Assembly: GCA_021161675.1 (NCBI GenBank)
Contig: JAGHAF010000128.1
Location: 1 to 45,141 of the forward strand
Source: Planctomycetota bacterium
Lineage (GTDB): Bacteria > Planctomycetota > Brocadiia > SM23-32
DNA: 45,141 bases
Direction of reading: 5' to 3'
Shown: positions 36,575-45,141 of the stretch, piece after piece
How the letters are laid out: each line of letters starts with the position of its first letter
How positions within the stretch are numbered: the stretch's first letter is position 1
The notes under the pieces: generated by a model
Databases searched by the model: none
Seen by the model: the letters and a program-made list of their open reading frames with translations, nothing else
What the model was told of the DNA's origin: nothing
Position numbers and translations under genes: made by a program

Positions 36575-37144
36575 ATGACGCTGTCCGGGAGAGAGAGAAA
36601 AATTGCCCTTGTGGCGGCGCTGGCGGTGGCGCTGCTGGTGGCGGATCGCTACCTGATCACACCGGCGCTGAACAGTTACGCGTCCCTGAGCGCGCAAAAG
36701 ACGCAGCTCACGCAGAAACTGGAGACAAGCGCGCGACTGTTGGAGCGAAGGCAACGCATGGCCCTGAAGTGGCAGGAGATGACCGAAAGCGGCCTCGGCG
36801 CCGATCCCGCCCGGGCGGAAGGGAACGTGCTTCACGCGGTAAGAAACTGGGCCGAGGAGACCGGCCTGACGATTTCCTCCATGAGGCCGGACCGCGGCGA
36901 TGGGAAGGATAAACTCGCCCAGATTACGGTGCTCGCTTCGGGGACGGGGACGATGCAGTCCGTCGCCCGCTTCCTGTGGCGCGTCGAGACGACGAGCCTG
37001 CCCCTGCGCATCCGCCACCTGCAACTGGGCTCTCGCAAGGAAGGCGCCGACGACCTGTCGCTGCAACTGACGCTTTCCACCGTTTACACGATGGACGCCA
37101 CGCCCGGTGCGGCGCCCATACAGGCTCATGGAGGAGAACGATGA
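36575..37144 (+). CDS. GspM/PilO-like assembly protein
   Basis: N-terminal TM ALVAALAVALLVADRYLI, coiled-coil, ferredoxin-like region; operon position. Confidence 0.7.
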   Translation: MTLSGRERKIALVAALAVALLVADRYLITPALNSYASLSAQKTQLTQKLETSARLLERRQRMALKWQEMTESGLGADPARAEGNVLHAVRNWAEETGLTISSMRPDRGDGKDKLAQITVLASGTGTMQSVARFLWRVETTSLPLRIRHLQLGSRKEGADDLSLQLTLSTVYTMDATPGAAPIQAHGGER

Positions 37145-37665
37145 GAAAGCTATTCGCCGCGCTGCTGATATGTTTCCTGATGGCCGCCGGCGCCTCTCAC
37201 GGCGCAGACCCCATCAAGTCCGGCAAACCCGAAGACCAATCATGGGAGAAGTATAAGATACTCGTCGAGCGCAACATCTTTCTGCGCTACCGCCGCGCGC
37301 AGACAAACGCGCCCGATGACGTCCCCCGAGCCGAGCCCCAGACGCCCGAACACTACGTGTTCCTGCGCGGGGTGATGCGCACGCAGGAAGGTTACGCGGC
37401 TTTCCTGGAGGACACGCGCTCCGGCGACACAATGAGGGTCATGGACGGAGACGACCTGCTCGACGGACACGTGGGGGAAGTCACACTGGACGCCGTCCAA
37501 TACGTGAGCAAAGACCAAAGCGTGACAATAGCCGTAGGTGAGAACCTGGAAAAAGGGACTGCCGCTCCATCGGACGATAGTGAGCAGACGCTTCCCGCGA
37601 GCGCTGGCGCCGCGGACATTCTGGAGAAGCTAAAGCAGAGACGACAAGAGGAACTCGGACAATGA
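37141..37665 (+). CDS. PilP/GspC-like secreted protein
   Basis: Signal peptide MRKLFAALLICFLMAAGASHG; EKYKILVERNIFLRYRR...YVFLRGVMRTQEGYAAFLED homology-region-like. Confidence 0.65.
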   Translation: MRKLFAALLICFLMAAGASHGADPIKSGKPEDQSWEKYKILVERNIFLRYRRAQTNAPDDVPRAEPQTPEHYVFLRGVMRTQEGYAAFLEDTRSGDTMRVMDGDDLLDGHVGEVTLDAVQYVSKDQSVTIAVGENLEKGTAAPSDDSEQTLPASAGAADILEKLKQRRQEELGQ

Positions 37666-39755
37666 GAAAACGCAGACAGCAGTTCACGGACGCGCTCAGA
37701 TGGATGGCGGCCCCGCCGCTCTTGGCCGCTTTGGCCCTGGTCGCCATCGCCTGGCAGGTGAACGCCGCGGAGCCTGATGCGCCCCCCGAAGAGCAACAGG
37801 CCGAAGGTGGCATCCTGCTCAACTTCAAGGACGCCCCACTGTCAGCCGTTCTTGAGCGCCTCTCGGAAGCGGCCGGCCTCGCCGTCGTCGAGGATGTCAC
37901 CGTCGAGGGCCGAATCACCGTGACCAGCCGGCAACCGCTCAACGTTGCAGAGGCCGTGGCCCTCCTGAACAGCGTGCTCACAGAGAAAGGCTATGCGGCG
38001 GTTCGCCAGGGACGCATACTCAAGATCGTGACGCTCGAGGACGCAAAGCAGATGCGCGTGCCCGTGCGATCCGGGGCCGACCCGGACGCGATCGAGCCCA
38101 CCGATGAGATCATCACGCAGGTCATACCCCTCAGATACGCCGACGCCGCCCAGGTCAAGGAAGACCTGGCGGCCCTGATCCCCGCCTACGCCGACCTCTC
38201 GGCCAACGCCGGCAGCAACGCCCTGATCATGACCGACACCTCCGCCAACGTAAGACGCATAGCAGAGATCGTCAGCGCGCTGGACAGGCAGATGGCCGGG
38301 GTGGCCGAGGTGCGCGTCTTCGCGCTGCAATACGCGGATGCCGCGGATGCCGCCAAGCTCATTAACGAGATATTCCAGGAGGAGAAACCACCGGCCAACG
38401 GCCAGCGCGGGCCCGCGTCCTACTGGCGGCAGATGATGCGGGGGGGGGCCGGCCGACAGGAAGAACCTGAACAGCCCACCAGCCGCGCACCCAGGCTTAT
38501 CGCGTCCTCCGACGAGCGCAGCAACTCGGTCGTGGTCAGCGGCCCATCGGAGGTCCTTCCGGTCGTTGAAGGGGTAATCAAGGAGCTGGACGCGAATCCG
38601 GTTGAGGAGGAATCGGTCCTCGTTTACCACCTGAAAAACTCCAGCGCCGACACCCTGGCTGAACTGCTCAACAATCTGTTCGGACAGCAGCAAACCCAGG
38701 CCCCGCGCGCAGGAGCAAGCAGCGCACCGAGCCGTGGCGATTTCTTCAGGAGGCTCGTGCAGGGCGCCCAGTCGACCCAAAGCAAAACGACGGGCGCCCT
38801 GTCCGGCCAGGTCTACTGCGTCGCGCATGAAGACACCAATACGCTGCTTGCCCTCACCGCCCCGAGCAACTTCGAGCGTCTGCGCGCCATTATTCAATCC
38901 CTCGACAGCCCCATCCCACAGGTGCTCATCAAGGTGCTCATCGCCGAAGTCACCTGGGACAAGAACATCGATCTGGGTATGGAGTTCTCAATTCTTAACA
39001 TGGAAGACGACGGCGACCAGACCTCAGTTTTCACGGACTTCGGAGTGGCCGACAAGAGCGACGGCCTGGTCCTCAAGATGGTCGGCGGCGACGTGTCAGC
39101 CGCCCTTCGCGCGCTGCAGAAGGTCGGCAAGACCGATGTGCTCTCCCGCCCGCACATCCTGACCAGCGACAACCAGACAGCCACCATAACAGTCGGAGAG
39201 GAGGTGCCCTTTATCCGAAACACCCGCGTCACCGAAACCGGCCAGACCATCAACACCATCGAATACGAAGACATCGGCATCATCCTGGAGGTCACCCCCC
39301 ACATCAACCCGGACGGCCTGGTGATAATGGACGTCTCCCCGGAGATATCCAGCACCACGGCTGAGACCGTGCCCATCTCCGAGACGGTGGACGCCCCCGT
39401 CTTCGCCAAACGCTCCGCCTCAACCCGCATAGCCATCCAGGACAACCAGACGATCGTCATCGGGGGCCTCATGCAAGACGGCAAGACCGAGACCGTCCGG
39501 AAAGTCCCCCTCCTCGGGGACGTGCCGCTGCTGGGCGCGTTGTTCAGGCGCAAGGTCCGGGACACGAGAAAGACAGAGTTGCTCATTTTCCTCACCCCGC
39601 ACGTGGCCAGAGAGGCCACCGAGCTCATCCGGATATCCAAGCAGGAGGTGGACGCCGTCGGCCCGATGAAGGAGGCCGTGCGCCCCGGTGAATTCGAGCG
39701 CCACCTCGAATCCATGCGCTCCGATGCGCCCGAAGGGGCCGGTAAAACGCAGTGA
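37662..39755 (+). CDS. gspD: type II secretion outer-membrane secretin
   Basis: ILLNFKDAPLSAVLERLSEAAGL N0; VEVLI-type VLIKVLIAEVTWDK; LSRPHILTSDNQTATITVGEEVPF; IVIGGLMQDGKTETVRKVPLLGDVPLLGALFR. Confidence 0.96.
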   Translation: MRKRRQQFTDALRWMAAPPLLAALALVAIAWQVNAAEPDAPPEEQQAEGGILLNFKDAPLSAVLERLSEAAGLAVVEDVTVEGRITVTSRQPLNVAEAVALLNSVLTEKGYAAVRQGRILKIVTLEDAKQMRVPVRSGADPDAIEPTDEIITQVIPLRYADAAQVKEDLAALIPAYADLSANAGSNALIMTDTSANVRRIAEIVSALDRQMAGVAEVRVFALQYADAADAAKLINEIFQEEKPPANGQRGPASYWRQMMRGGAGRQEEPEQPTSRAPRLIASSDERSNSVVVSGPSEVLPVVEGVIKELDANPVEEESVLVYHLKNSSADTLAELLNNLFGQQQTQAPRAGASSAPSRGDFFRRLVQGAQSTQSKTTGALSGQVYCVAHEDTNTLLALTAPSNFERLRAIIQSLDSPIPQVLIKVLIAEVTWDKNIDLGMEFSILNMEDDGDQTSVFTDFGVADKSDGLVLKMVGGDVSAALRALQKVGKTDVLSRPHILTSDNQTATITVGEEVPFIRNTRVTETGQTINTIEYEDIGIILEVTPHINPDGLVIMDVSPEISSTTAETVPISETVDAPVFAKRSASTRIAIQDNQTIVIGGLMQDGKTETVRKVPLLGDVPLLGALFRRKVRDTRKTELLIFLTPHVAREATELIRISKQEVDAVGPMKEAVRPGEFERHLESMRSDAPEGAGKTQ

Positions 39756-39772
39756 ACCCGCGCGCTCCAGCG

Positions 39773-40924
39773 TTATGGAAGAACCCGATCAACTTGTTGC
39801 CATGACTTGCGTTGCGCCGACCTGACCATGGCTTCAAGCATCCGGAGGCCCTCCGCAGCCAGCTCGGCGCGGAACACCTCTTCAGAGCCCCACTGCCCTG
39901 TTGACTTGTACTGGCGCAGGCAATCCGCAATATCGCTGTAGAGGTTCGCGAACGCCTCGATGAAACCGGCCGGGTGCCCCGCCTTGAACCGGTTGTAGCG
40001 CCGCATCCCCGCGACCTCGAGCGTTGAAGCGCGGTCCACGACCTGGCGGCGCCCATCCGAGAAGGACAGGACGAGTTCTTCCGGATTGCCCTGAAACCAC
40101 TGCGCCGACGCGTCCGAGCCGTATATCCTCAGCCGCAAGCCATTGCGGTGACCAAGGGCGGATTTGCTGAACCATATCTGCCCTTGAACGCCCTCCGAGT
40201 AGCGGCATAGACACGTCACATTGTCAATGACATCGAACAGGCCATGCGTTCCCTGGTCAGAGACGACCTCAAGCGGCTCTTGCCCTGTCAAGTAATGAAT
40301 CAGTTGGTGCAGATGAGCCGCCAGGTCCAGATGGACCATCGGAATCGGCTCGTCAGCGAGCCGCCACGGCTGGGGGGCTATCTTGTGGCCATGCGCATCC
40401 ACCCTGATCAGGCCCTCCTGTGGCATTTCGGCTTGAAAATGCAGAATCCTGCCCAGGGCGCCTTTGCGAATCAGGCTTCGCAGCTCGCGCACCATCGGAT
40501 AGCCGGAATAGTTGTAGGTGACGGCCAGGAAGCCCTTCACGGCGTCGCGCACTTCCATCACACGCTCCACCTCGGCGACGCTGGCGGTGAGAGCTTTTTC
40601 GCAAATGACAGGGAACCCCTCCTTGAGGCAGGCCGTAACGATTGCGCAGTGGGACGGGATTGGCGTCAGGACGACGATTGCGTCCAGACGGCCCCTTTCC
40701 CCCACGAGCATTTCCTCCCACCGGTCGTAAAGGCGATCGGAGGCGACGCCATAGGCGCGGGCCGTATCCAGATTCTCTGTCGAATCGGGGGCAAAGCAAC
40801 CGGACTCCAGGGACCACCGGTTGTCCATCATGCAAGATGCGAAATGGGCATAGCCAACGGCGGAACAAAGAGCGCCACCGATAAAACCCAACTTCAACGG
40901 TGAAGACTTCGAGGTCGACTGCAT
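39773..40924 (-). CDS. Gfo/Idh/MocA-family oxidoreductase
   Basis: LKLGFIGGALCSAVGYAHF; AIVVLTPIPSHCAIVTACLKEGFPVICEKALTASVAEVERV; VTYNYSGYPMVREL. Confidence 0.92.
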   Translation of the reverse strand: MQSTSKSSPLKLGFIGGALCSAVGYAHFASCMMDNRWSLESGCFAPDSTENLDTARAYGVASDRLYDRWEEMLVGERGRLDAIVVLTPIPSHCAIVTACLKEGFPVICEKALTASVAEVERVMEVRDAVKGFLAVTYNYSGYPMVRELRSLIRKGALGRILHFQAEMPQEGLIRVDAHGHKIAPQPWRLADEPIPMVHLDLAAHLHQLIHYLTGQEPLEVVSDQGTHGLFDVIDNVTCLCRYSEGVQGQIWFSKSALGHRNGLRLRIYGSDASAQWFQGNPEELVLSFSDGRRQVVDRASTLEVAGMRRYNRFKAGHPAGFIEAFANLYSDIADCLRQYKSTGQWGSEEVFRAELAAEGLRMLEAMVRSAQRKSWQQVDRVLP

Positions 40925-40978
40925 GACTCTCTCCTACGGTAACCGTTCAGGCGCCTCTCACCACGGAACAGCGCTTCT

Positions 40979-41128
40979 CGTTGGTAGCCCCGTCCGGCGG
41001 GGCAAAGCAGGAAGAACCACTTAGCGAAAAGACTAACCACAACGACACCACGAACACAATGAAAGACCGATAAATCACGAAGCGCACGACTTGTCCTTCG
41101 TAGCCCCCCAGGGGCGAAGTAGGAAGAA
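40979..41128. repeat. two copies of a hairpin element (TsGTAGCC-stem-GGCrAAGyAGGAAGAA) flanking a degenerate ACCACGAACAC-type repeat
   Basis: TTGGTAGCCCCGTCCGGCGGGGCAAAGCAGGAAGAA at about 40981 and CTTCGTAGCCCCCCAGGGGCGAAGTAGGAAGAA at about 41096. Confidence 0.65.
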
Positions 41129-41283
41129 CGCGAAGTCAAGGCTAAAAGCATACTCGGACGGCAACGGGACACCGCCGTTCAGTCTGAATCGGGCCACCAG
41201 AAACAAAGGCTTTTCAGTTGCTTTGTGTGCGCCGCACGTGTATAGTTGTCAACGAAAGGATGAATGCGCCGTGGCCGGCGAAG

Positions 41284-41468
41284 GATGAAGTATGAAGGCA
41301 GAAGCCGCCGGCGCGCCGAAGCGCGGCGCCATCCGGCCTTGGTAGCCGAAGGCTACTTCGGCGGAGTAGGCTGACGCCCTGGCGAAGGCGAGGATGAAAT
41401 TGAACGGCAACGCCAAAAATCTGGATGTAAGCTTTCCTTTTACCCTTTATCCTTCTGCCTTCATACTT
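41284..41468. repeat. composite repeat (element E): heptad arms with 17-bp perfect inverted repeat enclosing a GC-rich hairpin core
   Basis: AAGTATGAAGGCAGAAG (41288-41304) and CTTCTGCCTTCATACTT (41452-41468); core CCTTGGTAGCCGAAGGCTACTTCGGCGGAGTAGGCTG. Confidence 0.8.
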
Positions 41469-41683
41469 GGCGCCTTCGGCGCCTGACCCCTATTCTCCTG
41501 CTCATTCTGGTGAAGCGTCACGAGCTTCTAATGGCCATATTCGCCAATTAGGGGGCCTATGACAAAACAAAACTCAGGCGGGCGTCGGATATTCCGACAC
41601 TGGCGGCGCCAATAAACGAAGGCCGCTCTTTGACATTTCGCGTTCTGTGACTCGATCCGAGAACCGGCTTTTTCAGGCAGGGC

Positions 41684-44600
41684 CTATTGCTGGAAATCCG
41701 GCCGCGCTAACGCCCGGACTTCCTCCAGGCGCTTCTCCACGGTGGGATTGCCGGGGAATATCTGCTGAAGTTTCCGCAGTTGCTCCTGGGCCTTCTGAAA
41801 GTCGCCCCGCCCGGTATAGAGCCATGCCAGCGAATACCGACGGGTGGCCCTCTCGGGGTCGCATTGAATCGCCTTCTCCGCCGACATGATGGCCTGGTTC
41901 AGATTGCCCGTCTTGAGGGCAATACGCCCGAGGGTCCAGTGAGCCATTGCGAAGTCCGGATTCTTTTCGAGCACGCCGGAGCAGCGCCGGATAGCCGACT
42001 GGACCAATTCTTTTCGCTTCAGCTCCAAAGCCGCTCTGAACTCCCCCTGAGCGACCAGGCACTCGCTCTGGCTCCAGACGAGCAGGCAGGACTTGTTGCG
42101 CCCGTCAAGCTGGAGCCCGCGTTCAGCTTCGGCCAGCGCCTCGTTGCCTTTCTTGCTGTAGAAGAGGCGGTAGGCCTTCCTCAAGATGTCCGTCAGCTTG
42201 ATCTGGGTCTGGAGCCTTTGCCGGTTTCCCTGGGCCTCCTCGGGGTCGCGGCCGAACCTGGTGACGTAAGGAATCACGCTCCCGCTGGACGCCCGCATGC
42301 GGTCAATTCTGTCCAGCCAGGGGTCGTCAACTCCATACCGGCACCTGCTCCTGGGGCAGGAGAAAGCGAGGTAGGGATGATTATCGGTGTGGGTCTTGCC
42401 GCCCCTGCTGAACTCGCGGAGCGCCTCCTCGTCCATCAATAGAGAGCCCAGCAGGAATAAGGGATCGTCCAGGTCTACCACTGCCAGGTCTTCCCGCACT
42501 TTCTCATCTTGCATCCGGGCGATCATTTTGGGCAGGTCAATCCGGAGCTTCTCGCTCGCGCCGACCAGGACCATGTGCTTGTTGAGGCCGTTGTTCGGCA
42601 GCCAGAGCGTCGCGTGGGGGAAAACGTCCATGAAGGCGTTGAATATCATCTTCAGGTCGTCGTCGGAGATACGGTACACCGGTATCCAGACGGACATGAC
42701 GCCGCGTTCGGTGAGACATTGCCGGCAGTTCGAGAAGAAATCGCGGCTGTAGAGGTTGGCGTTGCCCTGGAAGCCGGGATGCACCGAATCGTCCATGATG
42801 ACGTCGTATTTCTTCTCCGAGGCCAACACAAACGTCCTGGCGTCCTCGATGAAGACGTGGTACTTGGGGACGTCAAAGACGTTATGGTTGAGGTCCTGGA
42901 AGTTCTCCTGCGCGCTCTGCTTGACCTCCTTGAGCAGTTCCACGCAGTGGACTCGCTTCAGCTCGTCGTGCAGAGCCAGTGACCAGGAGGTCGAGCCGCT
43001 GCCCAGGCCGATGGTCAGGACGCTCTCGGCCGGTTTTCCGTTGTGGGCTTCGTAGAGCAGCAGCGGCAGGTGCGCCTGAACTTTCTGGGTGGTCTTCAGA
43101 ACCCGGCCCGTGCCGGCGACGGGAATCCCGTTGACGTCCAGGGTGCGGTGGTCGCTTGCGAAATGGTGTCTGACCACCACCGTGGCGTCCACGCCTTCCT
43201 TGTAGTCGGCAATGTAGAACCCCCTCCCCTGCTCGATGTCCGCGTCGGCGCTGTTCCAGGGCAGGAACTGCACGTCAGTCGGCACGAGGAGGCAGGCGGC
43301 GATCCCCACCGGGACAAGGGCGGCTGCGACGATGCTCTTCCACTTCCAGTTGAGCCGAGGATGGCTGAATATGACCGCCAGCCCGATAGCCACGTTCAGA
43401 GCCGCCAGGGCGAGGACGCTCTTTTGCATTCCCAGCAACGGGATCATCACAAACGCCCCTGCGAATGCGCCGAAGATGGACCCCACGGTGTCCAGGCAGC
43501 CCACCACGCCGATACGGCGGCCGAGTTGCCGGAAGTTCGTCGCATATATCTTGCTGACTATGGGGAACGTGGCGCCCATAAGGACAGTGGGAACCAGGAT
43601 GAGCAGCGCGAGCCATCCGGCCGTGCCCGCCGTCCACATCACCCATGAACCTGCCAGGCGGGGCTCCATCCATTGGAATACCTGCTCACTGAATTTGAAC
43701 AGCGGAAGCAGAAGGACGGCGGCGACGCCTACGGCGATTTCAATGCCGCCCAGCAGCTTCAGCAAGTCCTTGCCCCCGTCAATGTAGCGCCGCACCAACA
43801 GGCTCCCTATGGCCAGGCCGGCGATGAACGTCGCCACGACCAGACTGTAGGCGTAAGTGGTTATCACAACGTAAGAAGCGCTCAATATCCTGGTCCACAC
43901 CACCTCGTAGCCCAGGGAGGTGAAACCCTCCAGAGCAAAGACCCACAGCACAATGTGGAGGACGTGACGCGGATAAAGGGGCGCGGCGGACGCTTCCTCC
44001 TCCGGCGCCCGCGCCGGAGTCACTATCTCGCCAGCCGCGTCGGGCGCCGGGGCGCGCCGGCTCAGCGTCCATGCGCTCAGCCCAATCCCCAGGTTGATGG
44101 CGGCCGCTACGTAGCTCGTCTCACGGACCCCCAGCAGTTCCATCAGCACGAAGCCCGCCGCGAGCGCTCCCAGCGCGGCCCCCCAGTTGTTCACCGAATA
44201 CAGCGCCCCGACGTCGGCGCCGAGCTTGCCGGGCCGACGCACGAAATGCCTGGCCAGCACCGGCAACGTGGCGCCCATCAGCGTGGTCGGCACGAGCAGC
44301 ACCCCGAAGACAAGGACGAAACGCATCAGGCTGAATACGTAAAAACTGCCGTGCCAGACGCGGCGAATCTGCACGAAAACCGCCGTGATTCCCCCCACTA
44401 TCGAGGGAAACGCGACGGCGAACAGGACTATGCCGAACTGGAGGCAGGCGAAAAACAACAGGGGGGTTTTGCGCCTGTCAATGATCCGCCCGCCGACCAG
44501 GTTTCCCAGCGCCAGCCCGGCCATAAAGGCGCTCAGCACGGTGGCCATCGCGAAGCCCGTGACCCCGAAAACCATGTGCAGCATTCGGAACCACGTGACC

Positions 44601-44722
44601 TGGTATATGAGCGCGGCCACACCCGAGAGGAAGAAGAGCAACAGAAGCAGAGATCGCTCGCCCCCATCGCGAGCCGCGAGCTCGGTTCTCTGGGGACGCT
44701 CGACCGCCGGTGTCTTTGACAT
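41684..44722 (-). CDS. fused MFS-type transporter / spermidine synthase-like methyltransferase-fold protein with C-terminal TPRs
   Basis: Two related TM halves (FFLSGVAALIYQVTWFRML..., FALEGFTSLGYEVVWTRIL...), ESVLTIGLGSGSTSWSLAL...IEDARTF...YDVIMDDS, then TPR-like repeats. Confidence 0.88.
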   Translation of the reverse strand: MSKTPAVERPQRTELAARDGGERSLLLLLFFLSGVAALIYQVTWFRMLHMVFGVTGFAMATVLSAFMAGLALGNLVGGRIIDRRKTPLLFFACLQFGIVLFAVAFPSIVGGITAVFVQIRRVWHGSFYVFSLMRFVLVFGVLLVPTTLMGATLPVLARHFVRRPGKLGADVGALYSVNNWGAALGALAAGFVLMELLGVRETSYVAAAINLGIGLSAWTLSRRAPAPDAAGEIVTPARAPEEEASAAPLYPRHVLHIVLWVFALEGFTSLGYEVVWTRILSASYVVITTYAYSLVVATFIAGLAIGSLLVRRYIDGGKDLLKLLGGIEIAVGVAAVLLLPLFKFSEQVFQWMEPRLAGSWVMWTAGTAGWLALLILVPTVLMGATFPIVSKIYATNFRQLGRRIGVVGCLDTVGSIFGAFAGAFVMIPLLGMQKSVLALAALNVAIGLAVIFSHPRLNWKWKSIVAAALVPVGIAACLLVPTDVQFLPWNSADADIEQGRGFYIADYKEGVDATVVVRHHFASDHRTLDVNGIPVAGTGRVLKTTQKVQAHLPLLLYEAHNGKPAESVLTIGLGSGSTSWSLALHDELKRVHCVELLKEVKQSAQENFQDLNHNVFDVPKYHVFIEDARTFVLASEKKYDVIMDDSVHPGFQGNANLYSRDFFSNCRQCLTERGVMSVWIPVYRISDDDLKMIFNAFMDVFPHATLWLPNNGLNKHMVLVGASEKLRIDLPKMIARMQDEKVREDLAVVDLDDPLFLLGSLLMDEEALREFSRGGKTHTDNHPYLAFSCPRSRCRYGVDDPWLDRIDRMRASSGSVIPYVTRFGRDPEEAQGNRQRLQTQIKLTDILRKAYRLFYSKKGNEALAEAERGLQLDGRNKSCLLVWSQSECLVAQGEFRAALELKRKELVQSAIRRCSGVLEKNPDFAMAHWTLGRIALKTGNLNQAIMSAEKAIQCDPERATRRYSLAWLYTGRGDFQKAQEQLRKLQQIFPGNPTVEKRLEEVRALARPDFQQ

Positions 44723-44806
44723 GCTGAGAATTCCAGTCGTTTAGAGGCAGCCTGACTACTGGCGCGCCAGTTCGCTTTCGAGCCCGTCATCCCCCAACAG
44801 GGGGCG

Positions 44807-44835
44807 ATTTTAGAGAGGCCCCTCCGGTTTGTCAA
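44807..44835 (-). promoter_or_regulatory. predicted sigma70-type promoter for the MFS/SpeE-TPR gene
   Basis: Minus strand TTGACA (44835-44830), 17 nt, TAAAAT (44812-44807). Confidence 0.7.
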
Positions 44836-44843
44836 CCGACGCC

Positions 44844-44933
44844 CTTCTGATCCGGGCGCGCGGCGGGCCGCCGTAATACCAGAGCTGAATCCGACCGTCC
44901 GGCTCTTCTGATCCGAGCGCGCGGCGGGCCGCC
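44844..44933. repeat. 29-bp direct repeat, two copies
   Basis: CTTCTGATCCGGGCGCGCGGCGGGCCGCC (44844-44872) and CTTCTGATCCGAGCGCGCGGCGGGCCGCC (44905-44933), one mismatch. Confidence 0.9.
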
Positions 44934-44952
44934 CGCTTGTCGGAAATAATTG

Positions 44953-44981
44953 TTGACACGCCGCATTTGGCATGGTATGAT
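44953..44981 (+). promoter_or_regulatory. predicted sigma70-type promoter reading out of the right edge
   Basis: TTGACA-N17-TATGAT. Confidence 0.75.
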
Positions 44982-45006
44982 TTACCGTAGAGGTTTATTC
45001 CACGTG

Positions 45007-45050
45007 ACGGGAACGGTGGGTGGTCCGAGGGGGACCTGGGACCTTTCCGT
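45007..45050 (+). promoter_or_regulatory. strong hairpin in a candidate 5' leader RNA
   Basis: ACGGGAA(c)GGT pairs with ACCTTTCCGT; inner GGTCC-GAGGG-GGACC; SD-like TAAGGAGGTG at 45111-45120. Confidence 0.55.
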
Positions 45051-45141
45051 GGGGCGTTCGTTTGCGACCTTAGAGTGCGTATGAGCTCCTTCTTCGCCCT
45101 GGTTCATTACTAAGGAGGTGTATCGTATATGGCGTGATGCC

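Noticed and set aside
41586-41599. TCGGATATTCCGA palindrome upstream-side of the 41.6 kb spacer
   Set aside because: Short and isolated; no promoter or gene context to support a function.
45014-45040. GGTGGGTGGTCCGAG resembling T-box (GGGTGGnACCGCG) or guanidine-I (TGGTCCGAGAG) motifs
   Set aside because: Flanking conserved elements of both classes are missing; the match is too short to assign.
1-45141. CRISPR arrays, tRNA, rRNA, prophage or transposase genes
   Set aside because: None seen. The tandem repeats are 7-10 bp units without spacers, and no integrase or transposase motif was found.

Overview
The window holds two large gene blocks, some accessory genes, and an unusual set of intergenic repeats. 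(1) A minus-strand operon (about 0.26-16.1 kb) encodes the bacterial Wood-Ljungdahl carbonyl branch. In transcription order it reads cooC, cooS/acsA, four-cluster Fe-S protein, GltD-like flavoprotein, acsB, acsC, acsV (RACo), acsD, acsE, DUF3786, a BioD/DRTGG-type protein and fhs. A strong sigma70-like promoter precedes cooC. (2) A plus-strand block (about 16.3-39.8 kb) encodes a DUF1844 protein, a UVR-motif protein, a 993-aa polytopic membrane protein, a radical SAM/SPASM (anSME-like) protein with a C-terminal SEC-C motif, and a STAS protein. It continues with a sugar isomerase / DUF6807 / PMI-like / ThiE run, an ECF sigma / anti-sigma / Spy-like cassette and a compact gspE-D secretion (pseudopilus) operon. 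(3) Minus-strand Gfo/Idh and fused MFS/spermidine-synthase/TPR genes follow, then a promoter with a strongly structured leader at the right edge. The most interesting signals are: (a) degenerate 7-, 8- and 9-bp-unit tandem repeats, several arranged as inverted arms, three of them between the acsB, acsC, acsV and acsD genes; (b) a shared CCTTsGTAGCC hairpin core at four sites; (c) a PMI-like protein whose conserved metal-site motifs occur in permuted order; (d) a REP-like palindrome apparently translated inside gspF; (e) a 29-bp direct repeat between divergent promoters, next to a structured RNA candidate. All family assignments come from reading motifs; no searches were run.
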